DNA from: Periweissella cryptocerci
Lineage (GTDB): Bacteria; Bacillota; Bacilli; Lactobacillales; Lactobacillaceae
DNA length: 64,000 nt
NCBI RefSeq assembly: GCF_004358325.1
Contig: NZ_CP037940.1
Location: 558,001 to 622,000, forward strand
Direction: 5' to 3'
Made by a program: the position numbers and the translations under genes. The stretch's first letter is position 1, and each line of letters opens with the position of its first letter. This document shows, piece after piece, positions 31,799 through 41,276 of this stretch. Below the pieces are notes generated by a model. The model ran no database searches. It saw only the letters and a program-made list of their open reading frames with translations, and was not told the origin of the DNA.

Positions 31799-31832
31799 CA
31801 AAAAAAGAACCGCTCGTTTGAACGATTCTTCT
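31799..31832 (-). terminator. Terminator of the Bax-inhibitor-1 gene
   Basis: On the minus strand AGAATCGTTC pairs with GAGCGGTTCT (with wobble) and is followed by a T run. Confidence 0.8.
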
Positions 31833-31855
31833 ACATATTAGTTACATACTTCCAT

Positions 31856-32578
31856 TTAATCGCGTCCGCCACCAAAGATTCGTAACAGGCTTAAGAAGAT
31901 GTTAATAAAATCAAGGTATAAACTCAAGGCACCGAACACTGCTAACCCGGTCATGTTGGCTGAGTTACCATTTTGCATGTAAATTTGCTTCATCTTGTTT
32001 GTATCATACGCTGACAACAACGTGAAGATAATTACTGAAGCCCATGACAAGAACAAGCCTACAGCACCATTGCCAAGAAACATATTTACAACTGAAGCTA
32101 CAATCAGACCAATCAAGGCACCAAATAAGTGGCTCCCTAATTTTGTCATGCTCTTCTTAGTAACCATCCCCCAAACGGACATGCTGATAAAGATTGCAGC
32201 CGTTCCGACGAAAGCACCAATGATTGATGCACCAGAATAGATAACAAAGATGGATGACAACAACACACCATTAACAATTGAGAACAAAATTAACATTGGT
32301 AATGCCGAAGCCACACCACGGATTCCTTTTGAGTTCACAGCTAATACCAAAGCAAATTCAACGATAATCAAACCGTAGAAGAACAAACGATTTGTGCTAA
32401 TTGCTTGCATCAACCCAGTAAACACATTGGCCGTTGACCAAGCAGTTATTGCTGATACTAGCAACGCCATCGACATATAACGGTACATTTTTGCGAAAAA
32501 CTTAGCCAAGCCGACCTCGCTAACCACATTTTGCTGTCCACTACCTTCATAGTAGCTTACATTATCATTATTATTCAT
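31856..32578 (-). CDS. Bax inhibitor-1 / YccA family membrane protein
   Basis: A 240-aa protein with seven membrane segments and the BI-1 family pattern (FAKMYRYMSMALLVSAITAW near the N-terminus; YDTNKMKQIY and LSLYLDFINIFLSLLRIFGGGRD near the C-terminus). Relatives are proposed calcium channels or membrane protease partners; role here unknown. ATG 32578 follows GAGGAGG; 17 further upstream codons are open but unlikely. Confidence 0.92.
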   Translation of the reverse strand: MNNNDNVSYYEGSGQQNVVSEVGLAKFFAKMYRYMSMALLVSAITAWSTANVFTGLMQAISTNRLFFYGLIIVEFALVLAVNSKGIRGVASALPMLILFSIVNGVLLSSIFVIYSGASIIGAFVGTAAIFISMSVWGMVTKKSMTKLGSHLFGALIGLIVASVVNMFLGNGAVGLFLSWASVIIFTLLSAYDTNKMKQIYMQNGNSANMTGLAVFGALSLYLDFINIFLSLLRIFGGGRD

Positions 32579-32696
32579 TTTGTAAAATTTCCTCCTCAAA
32601 CTAATTTCGTTAGTCTTTCCTCTGACCAATGTTGATTATAACATCAATCTCAACATTTTAACCGAAGTTCACATTTTTTTCAAATTTCAACGCCAA

Positions 32697-32757
32697 TAAA
32701 AAAGTGCTGAATACAGCAAAAGACCCGATTCTACCTAGAAGATAAAATCGAGCCTAC
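32697..32757 (-). terminator. Terminator region of murC
   Basis: On the minus strand GGCTCGATTTTATC pairs with GGTAGAATCGGGTC, then a small GCTGTATTCAGC hairpin is followed by a T run. Confidence 0.65.
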
Positions 32758-32806
32758 TGTGGGGTGAACACATTACCTTCCACTCCCGATTGTTGATTAC
32801 CTTCAG

Positions 32807-34120
32807 TTAGGCATTCAACAATTGTTTATATTTTTCTTCGTATTTTTGTAAATCACCAGCACCCATGAACACCAAAACAGCATTGTGTAAATCGAGCAGT
32901 TGATCCATGCTGTCTTCATGTAAAATTCCTTGGAATTTATTCATGCGCGCGCCTAAATCAGCAGAGCTAATTGCACCAGTTGTTTCACGCGCTGAAGTAA
33001 AGATTTCAGTCAAATAGACTTTGTCCGCTTTGTCCAAAATATCGACATAATCATCTTGGTATGCTTGTGTCCGCGAGAATGTGTGTGGTTGGAAAATAGC
33101 GACAACTTCACGGTTTGGATACTTTTGACGTGCAGCATCAATCGTTGCCTTGATTTCAGTTGGGTGGTGCGCATAATCGTCAACCAACACAATATCATCA
33201 CTTAGCTTAGTTTCGGCGAAACGGCGCTTCACCCCTGTAAATGAAAGTAATTCCTGCTTTACCAAGTCCAAATCAAGTTTCTCAAAGTAACTGACTGCAA
33301 TTACTGCCAATGAGTTCAAGACACCGTGTTCACCAAATAATGGCGTTGCAAAATTGCCAAGAAATTCATCATGATAGTAAACATCAAACTTCGCGCCTTC
33401 TGGTGAACGCTCAATATTAGTTGCTCGGAAGTCATCATCGGTACTTGTGCCATAGAAGTACATTGGTACATCAGTCTTCAACATCCGGAGTTGGGCATCA
33501 TCCCCCCATGCAAAGATTCCCTTTTTCACCTTGTTCGCCACATCTTGGAATGCAGAGCGAACATCATCAATCCCAGTAAAATAATCAGGGTGATCAAAAT
33601 CAATATTCGTCATAATGGCATAATCTGGGGTATAGTCTTCAAAGTGACGACGGTATTCGTCCATTTCAAACGTAAAGAATCGCGCATCCTTAATTCCCTT
33701 ACCAGTACCATCACCAATTAAATAAGCTGTTGGTTCAACACCACCCAACACGTGGGCCAAAAGACCAGTTGTTGACGTCTTCCCGTGCGCACCAGCAACC
33801 CCAATTGAAGTTGTTTCATTAACAAGTTGTTCCACAACTTCTGGGTATGTCTTAATATCCAAACCCATCGCAATTGCTTGTGCAACTTCAACTTGGTCAT
33901 CTTCAAATGAGTTACCGCGCACAATCGTCCAACCTTCGTGCAAATTGGCCGCGTCAAATGGGTACATCTTAATGCCCGCAGCTTCAAGTGGCGTTTGGGT
34001 AAACGTATATTGGGTAATATCTGATCCCGCAACCTCATACCCTTGATCATGCAAGATTAGTGCTAATGATGCCATCCCCGAACCTTTAATTCCGATGAAA
34101 TAGTACTTTGTTTCTGCCAT
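32807..34120 (-). CDS. murC: UDP-N-acetylmuramate:L-alanine ligase
   Basis: MurC adds the first amino acid (L-Ala) to UDP-MurNAc. The product is 437 aa. The ATP-binding motif GAHGKTST is at residues 110-117, with an N-terminal [15 protein letters not shown]ossmann segment and the C-terminal [10 protein letters not shown] motif. As in other lactobacilli it lies outside the dcw cluster. ATG 34120 is chosen because the downstream sequence matches the family start ([13 protein letters not shown]); 13 upstream codons do not. Confidence 0.96.
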   Translation of the reverse strand: MAETKYYFIGIKGSGMASLALILHDQGYEVAGSDITQYTFTQTPLEAAGIKMYPFDAANLHEGWTIVRGNSFEDDQVEVAQAIAMGLDIKTYPEVVEQLVNETTSIGVAGAHGKTSTTGLLAHVLGGVEPTAYLIGDGTGKGIKDARFFTFEMDEYRRHFEDYTPDYAIMTNIDFDHPDYFTGIDDVRSAFQDVANKVKKGIFAWGDDAQLRMLKTDVPMYFYGTSTDDDFRATNIERSPEGAKFDVYYHDEFLGNFATPLFGEHGVLNSLAVIAVSYFEKLDLDLVKQELLSFTGVKRRFAETKLSDDIVLVDDYAHHPTEIKATIDAARQKYPNREVVAIFQPHTFSRTQAYQDDYVDILDKADKVYLTEIFTSARETTGAISSADLGARMNKFQGILHEDSMDQLLDLHNAVLVFMGAGDLQKYEEKYKQLLNA

Positions 34121-34263
34121 AATTCCTAAAAATCTCCTTCGTATTTTCCCTGTATTCACTTATTCGCCAGATACAAACATGGTAGTAGTTTCATACCCAA
34201 GCGCTTACTATTATTTCACTGTATCACAATTCATAATTGCACGACACGCATTACACAAGACAA

Positions 34264-34785
34264 TTATTTATCGTCTTCAAAATAACGCACGGGCTTAATT
34301 GCAGATTTTTCTTCATCGATAATCGACGAAAGCGAGTGTCCAAGTCCACCCTTGCGTTTATCTTTTTCGTCAACTTTATTATTGACCGCAAAATCGGCAT
34401 CAAACAAACTTGGTTGCTTGTCTTTTTTTGGTGCCAACACTTCTGGTTTGATTCCGGACGTGGTTGATTGTGGTTGTAACAATGTCGTATGCACTTGAGC
34501 GTCGCGCTTTTCAAACAATTCGTCAGCCGCCTCATCTGTATACGTAAAAATGAAGTAACTATCAACTGACTTGCGTAGTTCAGCTATTTGTTGCCCGTAA
34601 TCTTCGCCTGCTGGATTTTTACGCATATAACGAATTGGTCGCTCATACTTTTCAGTGAAAGCTGGGTGCCACTCTTTGCGAATCGGATTTGTGACTTGCG
34701 AATTAATCGAATTGCGCAAATCCGGGATGCTAGGGTCGTTTTTATGCTCCTGATAATAAGCAGGTGTTTTATAATCGTCTGCCAT
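34264..34785 (-). CDS. Hypothetical 173-aa protein
   Basis: I do not recognise this protein. It is highly charged, with no signal or membrane span, and appears largely disordered in the C-terminal third (KKDKQPSLFDADF, DEKDKRKGGLG). It starts MADDYKTPAYYQEHKNDPSI and ends PVRYFEDDK. It lies between ytpR and murC on the same strand; a shared transcript with murC is possible, since no terminator is seen between them. Ribosome binding site weak. Confidence 0.7.
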   Translation of the reverse strand: MADDYKTPAYYQEHKNDPSIPDLRNSINSQVTNPIRKEWHPAFTEKYERPIRYMRKNPAGEDYGQQIAELRKSVDSYFIFTYTDEAADELFEKRDAQVHTTLLQPQSTTSGIKPEVLAPKKDKQPSLFDADFAVNNKVDEKDKRKGGLGHSLSSIIDEEKSAIKPVRYFEDDK

Positions 34786-34846
34786 AATCTGCCATCTTTT
34801 CTTTTTATATTATTTTCAATTCACGTTGACGTTTTTATCTCCGCGT

Positions 34847-34880
34847 CAAAAAAGAGCAACCCTAAGGCTACTCCTTTTAT
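34847..34880 (-). terminator. Terminator of ytpR
   Basis: On the minus strand GAGTAGCC pairs with GGGTTGCTC and is followed by six Ts. Confidence 0.8.
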
Positions 34881-34909
34881 ATTAGCACAATTATGTGAAA
34901 GTAGGCACC

Positions 34910-35548
34910 TTAGGCGAATAATCCTTGCGCTTTTTCAAAATCAAACGCTGCACCAACTGCTTGGAAATCGTCAGGCAAGATCATTGCGCCAGGTACTTGT
35001 GGTGCATTTGGTAAGCGGAGTTCGCGACCAGAAACAATCATGCCGTTTGATTCAACGCCACGCAACGCTCCCGGCCAAATAATCAAGCCGCTTGGCATCA
35101 TTGCGCCCACTTTAGCGACAACAACCTTGATACCAGCTTTCATATTAGGTGAACCAGAAACGATTTGTAGATAGTCACCTTCACCAATTTGCGTTTTCGT
35201 CACTTGTAAGTGATCAGAATCGGCATGTGGTTCAGTACTTTCTACGTATGCAACAACAAACTTTGGATCATGATCAGCGACTAATTCGCCTTCAAATCCA
35301 GCAGCCACCAACGCCGCATTCAGCTTCGCAACTTGTTCGTCAGACAATTCAACTGAACCGTTCACTCCTGCTAAATCAAGCAGTTCACTAATCTTCAAGA
35401 AATTGTAGCCCGTCGTTGTACCGGTTGCGGTATCAAAAATACGAGTAATATTGGTTTTTGCTTCGTGCGCTTGGTTTACTGCATCGGGTGCAGTCAAGAC
35501 AATTAAAGTATCCCCAACATGCGTAGGGTTATAACTTGCAATTAACAT
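34910..35548 (-). CDS. ytpR: YtpR family tRNA-binding protein
   Basis: A 212-aa protein with an N-terminal DUF4479 domain (MLIASYNPTHVGDTLIVL) and a C-terminal EMAP/tRNA_bind OB fold (FVVAYVESTEPHADSDHLQV, DYLQIVSGSPNMKAG). The C-terminal domain resembles the tRNA-binding part of PheRS beta and MetRS. Cellular role unknown. Position next to murC and thioredoxin is common in lactobacilli. Confidence 0.9.
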   Translation of the reverse strand: MLIASYNPTHVGDTLIVLTAPDAVNQAHEAKTNITRIFDTATGTTTGYNFLKISELLDLAGVNGSVELSDEQVAKLNAALVAAGFEGELVADHDPKFVVAYVESTEPHADSDHLQVTKTQIGEGDYLQIVSGSPNMKAGIKVVVAKVGAMMPSGLIIWPGALRGVESNGMIVSGRELRLPNAPQVPGAMILPDDFQAVGAAFDFEKAQGLFA

Positions 35549-35571
35549 AATTATTTATTTCCTATCTATTA

Positions 35572-35605
35572 TAAAAGTCACTCTCTTAGTTTAGAGGGTG
35601 ACTCG
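35572..35605 (-). terminator. Terminator of the thioredoxin-like gene
   Basis: On the minus strand AGTCACCCTCT pairs with AGAGAGTGACT and is followed by TTTA. Confidence 0.75.
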
Positions 35606-35643
35606 TCGGTTTTCAACCATATTGGCAGATTTAGCAAAAATAA

Positions 35644-35970
35644 TTACGCAACTACCAAACTATTAATGAATTTTTCTACTTCAACTTTGGTTTTACGGTC
35701 TTTGTTTACGAAGCGCCCAGTTTCGACACCATTTTCAAAAGCCATAAAACTCGGAATACCAAAGACGTCTAGTTCAACACACAAATCAAGATTTTCATCA
35801 CGATCAACTGCTAAAAATGTATATTCCGCATTTTCCGTTTCAATTTGTGGCATAACCGGCTTAATAAACCGGCAATCAGGACACCAATCAGCTGAAAAGA
35901 ACAGAATGGTTTTCTTGTCACCAATCAGATCCAATAAGCCTTGCTTATCTGTTTTAGGTAAAGTTTGCAT
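35644..35970 (-). CDS. Thioredoxin-like protein
   Basis: A 108-aa thioredoxin-fold protein with active-site motif WCPDC (about residues 27-31) in FFSADWCPDCRFIKPVMPQIE and the cis-Pro motif FGIPSFMAF. The active site differs from the WCGPC of classical TrxA, so this is a thioredoxin-like reductase of the YtpP type rather than the main thioredoxin. It has a terminator and probably its own promoter. Confidence 0.88.
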   Translation of the reverse strand: MQTLPKTDKQGLLDLIGDKKTILFFSADWCPDCRFIKPVMPQIETENAEYTFLAVDRDENLDLCVELDVFGIPSFMAFENGVETGRFVNKDRKTKVEVEKFINSLVVA

Positions 35971-36063
35971 GTGTATCTCCCTTTTACTTATTTATTGTAA
36001 TTGATTATACCATATTAGTATAAAAAATTTTTACTTTTTGCCAGACATGTACTCCTGCATAGC

Positions 36064-36103
36064 GAAAAAAAGACATCACTCTTTTGTCAAAGGTAATGTC
36101 TCA
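36064..36103 (-). terminator. Terminator of the M42 peptidase gene
   Basis: On the minus strand AGACATTACC pairs with GTGATGTCT and is followed by seven Ts. Confidence 0.8.
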
Positions 36104-36115
36104 GTATTAGAATAT

Positions 36116-37195
36116 TTAATTCCGTCCCCAAATGGTATCAACGGCGCTCTTATCAAGATGTAGCGCTAATTGTTTAACTAGTTCTTTGGCGGCTTCAAAG
36201 TCTTTAATTGACCAGACCGTTTGATGCGTGTGAATATAGCGAGAAGCAACCCCCAACGCAACGGCAGGCACACCGTTCAGTTCTGTTTGAGCCGCAGCCG
36301 CGTCTGTTCCACCTTTGGAAACAAAGTATTGGTATGGAATGTTATTTGATTCGGCAATATCCAATACAAATTCCTTCAATAGCGGAGGCATTACAACTGA
36401 TGGATCAAAGACTCGTAGTAAAGTGCCTTCATCAAGGTGTCCTTGGTGGTTTGTCTTACCATTAATATCATCAGCCGCAGACGAATCAACTGCAAAGAAA
36501 ACATCTGGTTTCATCATGTTTACGGCACCATGTGCACCGCGCAAGCCGACTTCTTCTTGAACATCGGCACCCATGATAAGCGTATTAGGCGTTGGTGTAT
36601 CCTTCAACGCTTCTAACGTATCCAAGACCGTCACCACGCCGAAACGATTATCCCATGACTTTGACATCACGCGTTTCTTGTTAGCGGTTATTACAGTTTC
36701 AACCTTCGGTACGATAAAATCGCCAGGTCGCACGCCAAATGCTTCAGCTTCTTGCGCTGATTCAAATCCCGCGTCGAATAAGATATCTTCGATTTTTGGT
36801 GTCCCATTCGCACCACTATTACCACGCAATAAGTGTGGTGATACCGATGATGACACAACAGGATACGCATTATCACGTGTAAACAAAGTGAAACGTTGTG
36901 ATAAAACAACGTAAGGATTCCAGCCACCGACAGCTGCCACGTTGAACAACCCCATTGGCGTGATGTTTGTAACGACAAACCCAACTTCATCCATGTGGGC
37001 AGCAAACATAATCCGTGGGGCATTAATATCTGCATTTTGTTTAACCCCAAAAACACCACCTAGACCATCTTGATGAATCTCATCAACCAACGGCGTTAAG
37101 TCAGCTTTAAACAACGCGCGGACGTTACTTTCATTTCCACTAGTTCCTTGCGCTTCCGTATACTTCTTGATTCGTGCAAATCCTTGTTCATCCAT
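36116..37195 (-). CDS. pepA: M42 family glutamyl aminopeptidase
   Basis: Cytoplasmic dinuclear-metal aminopeptidase that removes N-terminal Glu/Asp from peptides. The protein is about 359 aa with M42 motifs: AAHMDEVGF (metal His-Asp), SWDNRFGV, ADVQEEVGLRGA (catalytic Glu pair), VDSSAADD, and the late SKGGTDAAAAQ. Two start codons are possible (37201 and 37195); I chose the second on spacing to GAGG and similarity to family starts (MDEQGFARIKKYTEAQGTSG). Confidence 0.93.
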   Translation of the reverse strand: MDEQGFARIKKYTEAQGTSGNESNVRALFKADLTPLVDEIHQDGLGGVFGVKQNADINAPRIMFAAHMDEVGFVVTNITPMGLFNVAAVGGWNPYVVLSQRFTLFTRDNAYPVVSSSVSPHLLRGNSGANGTPKIEDILFDAGFESAQEAEAFGVRPGDFIVPKVETVITANKKRVMSKSWDNRFGVVTVLDTLEALKDTPTPNTLIMGADVQEEVGLRGAHGAVNMMKPDVFFAVDSSAADDINGKTNHQGHLDEGTLLRVFDPSVVMPPLLKEFVLDIAESNNIPYQYFVSKGGTDAAAAQTELNGVPAVALGVASRYIHTHQTVWSIKDFEAAKELVKQLALHLDKSAVDTIWGRN

Positions 37196-37297
37196 AATCA
37201 TCCCGACCTCATTTTCTCAACTTATTGGTATATACCCACCATTATAGTCCTTTCGCTGCACTTTACTAAACAAATTGGATTATTTATTTACTGCAAT

Positions 37298-37328
37298 AAA
37301 AAATCCCATCACAAAGTGACAGGATTAA
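37298..37328 (-). terminator. Terminator of the small anchored-protein gene
   Basis: On the minus strand AATCCTGTCAC pairs with GTGATGGGATT and is followed by a T run. Confidence 0.8.
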
Positions 37329-37333
37329 TCAAA

Positions 37334-37657
37334 TTATAAAATTTTGTTTTCGCTGACGATTTCAAGCGTTTGTGCATCAATCACTAGTTCATACTGTTCA
37401 AGTTCGCCATTTCGTCGTAATGACACGCCACCGTGGTAAACCGCAAATTCAGCATCATCTGTAACTAGCACATCAATATCCTTGCTAAGCCAAGTACCTT
37501 CAATGTTTCCGCGTTGCGCAAATTCATCATGAATCTTTGCAATAATCGTCGCATGAACTTTGTCGGCTGATTTTTGTTGTGCTTGTTTCCCAACAACTGC
37601 TGCTAAACCAAGACTCCCGAGAATTCCGGCAATAATCCCAAAACCTTTTTTGTTCAT
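37334..37657 (-). CDS. Hypothetical small membrane-anchored protein
   Basis: A 107-aa protein, MNKKGFGIIAGILGSLGLAA, with a single N-terminal hydrophobic segment and a beta-rich remainder (VLVTDDAEFAVYHGGVSLRR, QYELVIDAQTLEIVSENKIL). The C-terminus has a PepSY-like look (VIDAQTLEIVS), but I cannot confirm this. ATG 37657 follows a GGGAGAAA ribosome binding site; 46 upstream codons are open but look non-coding. Confidence 0.65.
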   Translation of the reverse strand: MNKKGFGIIAGILGSLGLAAVVGKQAQQKSADKVHATIIAKIHDEFAQRGNIEGTWLSKDIDVLVTDDAEFAVYHGGVSLRRNGELEQYELVIDAQTLEIVSENKIL

Positions 37658-37851
37658 TTTTCTAGTTTCTCCCACTTGCGCTAGCTTTACACGATCGCAT
37701 TTCTCTTCACACATTAATTTAGCACTATCACGCTTAAAAATATACCGAAAATGTTGTTTGTAACCGACTTGTATCAGTCGCAATATTCGAGTCATGTTGA
37801 TTACGTAAATTACTACATTTTTTCACATAGTGGTTTGATTATAGCTTTTTG

Positions 37852-38808
37852 TCACTTGTTTTCTGCGTTTTTCCGATACATCATTCGCCCATCCAAACCA
37901 AAGACGCGCTCTGAGAACTGACCTGGTTCAGTGTGTTCTAATACAGTATCAATCATCTGGATTGACGCATCAAGTTCATCAAGTTGATGCAATATATTAG
38001 CCTCCAACACCATTGGCCGCACTGGTGAGCCATATTCTAACAAACCGTGGTGCGCTAATACAACATGGCGCAATAACAGCATGTCTTCAGCATGGAGATC
38101 AATATTAAGTTCGTGAGCCGCTAAAACAATTTCTTCATCAATCAAGACAATGTGACCAATCAAATTTCCAGATGTGGTATAAGTAGTTCCCACCGGGCCA
38201 GATAATTCGACCGTTTTACCTAAGTCATGTAGTAATGCCCCCGCGTACAACAGTGAACGGTCAACTTGTTCGTATTGTGCTGCCACACTAGTCGCTAACC
38301 GGGCAATTGAGATTGTGTGATACGCCAAGCCACCATTAAATGCATGGTGATTTTTTTTAGCAGCTGGGTATGCATAAAAAGTATCCGCATGTTTTTGTAG
38401 CAAGTAACGAACAATCCGATTCCAGTTTGGATTCGTAATTTGGAATAAAAGCTGGGTGACTTCTTCTTCCATTTCTTTTTTTCGCATTGGTGCACTCGCC
38501 ACAAAATCATCTGGATCAACATCAGCTGCTAAATCAGGTAATCCGATGTGCAAAATTTTTAATTGTGGCTTACCTTGATAAACTTGACGGACTGCTTGCA
38601 TCACAACAACTTCGCCAGCTTTAAAAGTTGCTACCATTTCTGGCGTCGCTTCCCAAACCATACCTGGCATTTCACCAGACGTATCGGTCATAACTAATGC
38701 AAGATATTGATTCCCGTTTTTAGCAACCCGTACATCTGCACTTTTGATCAACGCATAAATTTCCATCCGTTCATCAACATTAAATTCATATAACTTGCGT
38801 GTATCCAT
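37852..38808 (-). CDS. yhaM: 3'-5' exoribonuclease YhaM
   Basis: YhaM trims RNA 3' ends. The product is 318 aa with an N-terminal OB fold (about 1-110; YLALVMTDTSGEMPGMVW) and an HD domain with the motif LLHDLGKTVEL and a further LAHHGLLEYGSP. It is followed on the same strand by yhaN and yhaO in the usual order, ending the unit. Confidence 0.95.
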   Translation of the reverse strand: MDTRKLYEFNVDERMEIYALIKSADVRVAKNGNQYLALVMTDTSGEMPGMVWEATPEMVATFKAGEVVVMQAVRQVYQGKPQLKILHIGLPDLAADVDPDDFVASAPMRKKEMEEEVTQLLFQITNPNWNRIVRYLLQKHADTFYAYPAAKKNHHAFNGGLAYHTISIARLATSVAAQYEQVDRSLLYAGALLHDLGKTVELSGPVGTTYTTSGNLIGHIVLIDEEIVLAAHELNIDLHAEDMLLLRHVVLAHHGLLEYGSPVRPMVLEANILHQLDELDASIQMIDTVLEHTEPGQFSERVFGLDGRMMYRKNAENK

Positions 38809-38828
38809 TCACAACCACCTTCTTCCTT

Positions 38829-41276
38829 TTAAAGTTTAATCAATATTTCCGCTGACACAGTATCTTGAACCGTTGTGTCAGCCGTAAAATACAACACTTG
38901 ATGTGACTGACCTAATTGTTGCAATAACTCAAGTACCTGCTGGCGGCGTTGGTAATCAAAATTAACAAACCCATCATCAATCAACAACGGCAATTCCACG
39001 ATGTCTTGTAAAACAATCGCAAACGCAAACCGCAACGCCACGTACAATTGCTCGCTAGTTCCTTTTGATAATTGTTCAACTGTAAATACCGCACCATCCG
39101 CTGCAACGAGTTTGATTTCATCACCCACAAATCTAATTTCATTATACCCTGATAATGTCAGAATTTTAAAATAATTAGTAGCCAACGCAAGGATTTGTGG
39201 CAACCGTTCGTTGGATGCTTTAGCAAGCGCTTTATTAATCCATTGAGCAGCTAGTGCTTCAACATAGTAATTGTCCAGTTGGCGCAATAAATCAGTTTGA
39301 GCGTTTGCGATTTGTTGTTGGACCTGGATGTACGTGCCATCTGCTGCCATTTGCTGTTGGTGCGCTTTTAAATCAGCCAGTTGCGCTAAGTAACTCTGCT
39401 GCATATTTTCCGCATCATTAACGGCTTGCTCCGCCAAAATGACTTGCTCTGGCAGCTCATCTTTTAAGTGTTCTAATTGTTGCATTTGTTGTGGTGTCAA
39501 TTGATCAGCCAATAACGTGATCCGTGCCAAGCGTTGTTGTTGTTCCACTTGCAACGTCAATTGTGCCTGATACGCTTCATCAGATTCAATGTTTAAGCTC
39601 AGATAAATTGTTTGTAGTGCTGTTTGTAGCTCTTGGTAGCGTTGACGCATTTCGTCTTGATTACTCAAATTCAATTCTACCTTCGCACTTGCCATCGATT
39701 CACCATTGCGTTGTTGATTAATCAGTTGGAAGAATTGACGAGCACGTAGAACGTCAATCGCCAAACTATCAATTGATGATGCTTGCATCGTGAATTGATC
39801 AATCAATTTCAAGTCGTTTACTGCTGACTGTGCTATTTCTTGAATCTGGTTAATTTGTGTTTGCAAATTTGCCACTTTTTGGACTTGATTTGCGTACTCA
39901 ATCAACAACGGCTGTAAGGCATAAATTTCCGCAGCACTTTTCTCTGCAAAATATTTCCCAATTGGCTGTGAAACATCGTTCGAAGCTTGTGATTCTTTGA
40001 ATTTGTAAATACCAAAAACGATACCAGCAACAACAAAGGTTCCACCAACAAGCTTACCAAAACCAGGCGTTAACACTGTCAGCAACAAGCCAATCACCAC
40101 CGCTAATACTGGTGCAATGGCGTCCATCTTAGTTCGTGGTCGGTTATTTTGAATTGTTTGTAATTCGGCCCCCGTCATTGGTTGCGGCACAGGGTTCAAA
40201 GCAATTTGACTTGCTAATTGTGCCATTTGATTTTGTACTAGTCGGCTTTCATTTGTTAACCGTTGATAACTCCCCCCCACTTGTTCGTAGCGCGGTAAGT
40301 TTAGTTCTAGTTGATCCATTGCCACCTTATTTTGCAAGTACCCACTCAACTCAGGTGATTGCACTGTTGCATCACGTTCGCCATGCGCAATCCGATTTAT
40401 ATCAGCTCGAGCGCTGTTGACTTGCACTTGTAACTGGGCAATCTTATTTTGAACAGCATCACTAATCTCAACGGCTGGTGAGGACTGTTTTACTTCAGCA
40501 TTCAATTGGCGCCATTCTCGATAAATGGGCGCCACTCGCTGTAACGTTTGTAGTTCTAATAAACGCTTTTGTTTACTCTTAGTACCAGCTGAATATGCTC
40601 CCAATTGCTCAGTGATATTGCTAATTTGTTTAGTAAGTGCTTGATAAGCGGGTAAAGTCGCGCTAGCCGCATTAAGCTTTGTTTCTAGCGCATGATAGGC
40701 ATTAATAGCTTCGTTAATTGGGCGTTTTCCGGCTTTCGACCCTGCAGCAAATTTATTCTTGGCCGTTTTTTCAAATTGCTGCGCAACTTGTAGCCATTGA
40801 TCTGAGCCAGCTGCACCAATCCGTAATAACCGTTCTGTTAATTCGCTTGGATTCAGTTCCACAATTTCATTTAAATCAATTTGGCCAAAAGAATAGACTT
40901 GCTGAAACGTTTCTCGTGTTAACGGCGCCAAAATATCAGCCATTTTCGCTTCGGGGTTTGGCACTTCTAAATTACTTTTTGTATAATACATTTTTGTGAC
41001 AGTCGCTGTCCGACCGACACGAGTTAGGCGATACTCTAAGTCATTGTCAACAAAAATTAATTCCCCACCATATTCTGCCTTACTTTGCGGCTCATACGTA
41101 TTAACGTGTTTACCCTTATTAGCGGCAAAACCAAACAACATGCCAACAATGAACTGCAGCAACGTTGATTTTCCCGCTTCATTCAAACCATAGATGACCT
41201 GCAGTTGTTGGTTGAAATCAAATTCTTGATTTGACCACTTTCCGAAGCCATAGATTTTTACGTGCTTAATCTTCAT
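38829..41276 (-). CDS. yhaN: YhaN-like SMC/SbcC-type ATPase
   Basis: An 815-aa ATPase: N-terminal Walker A (YGLNEAGKSTLLQF, about residues 29-42), long Gln-rich coiled coil, a central hydrophobic segment (about VLAVVIGLLLTVLTPG, with FVVAGIVFGIYKF), and C-terminal signature and Walker B (LSKGTSEQLYVALRFA, LPLLIDDGFVNFD). It pairs with the YhaO nuclease, like SbcC with SbcD. ATG 41276 follows GGGGAGG and overlaps the yhaO stop by 11 nt, so translation is coupled. Confidence 0.9.
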   Translation of the reverse strand: MKIKHVKIYGFGKWSNQEFDFNQQLQVIYGLNEAGKSTLLQFIVGMLFGFAANKGKHVNTYEPQSKAEYGGELIFVDNDLEYRLTRVGRTATVTKMYYTKSNLEVPNPEAKMADILAPLTRETFQQVYSFGQIDLNEIVELNPSELTERLLRIGAAGSDQWLQVAQQFEKTAKNKFAAGSKAGKRPINEAINAYHALETKLNAASATLPAYQALTKQISNITEQLGAYSAGTKSKQKRLLELQTLQRVAPIYREWRQLNAEVKQSSPAVEISDAVQNKIAQLQVQVNSARADINRIAHGERDATVQSPELSGYLQNKVAMDQLELNLPRYEQVGGSYQRLTNESRLVQNQMAQLASQIALNPVPQPMTGAELQTIQNNRPRTKMDAIAPVLAVVIGLLLTVLTPGFGKLVGGTFVVAGIVFGIYKFKESQASNDVSQPIGKYFAEKSAAEIYALQPLLIEYANQVQKVANLQTQINQIQEIAQSAVNDLKLIDQFTMQASSIDSLAIDVLRARQFFQLINQQRNGESMASAKVELNLSNQDEMRQRYQELQTALQTIYLSLNIESDEAYQAQLTLQVEQQQRLARITLLADQLTPQQMQQLEHLKDELPEQVILAEQAVNDAENMQQSYLAQLADLKAHQQQMAADGTYIQVQQQIANAQTDLLRQLDNYYVEALAAQWINKALAKASNERLPQILALATNYFKILTLSGYNEIRFVGDEIKLVAADGAVFTVEQLSKGTSEQLYVALRFAFAIVLQDIVELPLLIDDGFVNFDYQRRQQVLELLQQLGQSHQVLYFTADTTVQDTVSAEILIKL

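Noticed and set aside
36208..36914. Plus-strand frames opposite the M42 peptidase gene
   Set aside because: They are shadows of a well-supported gene and have no start signals.
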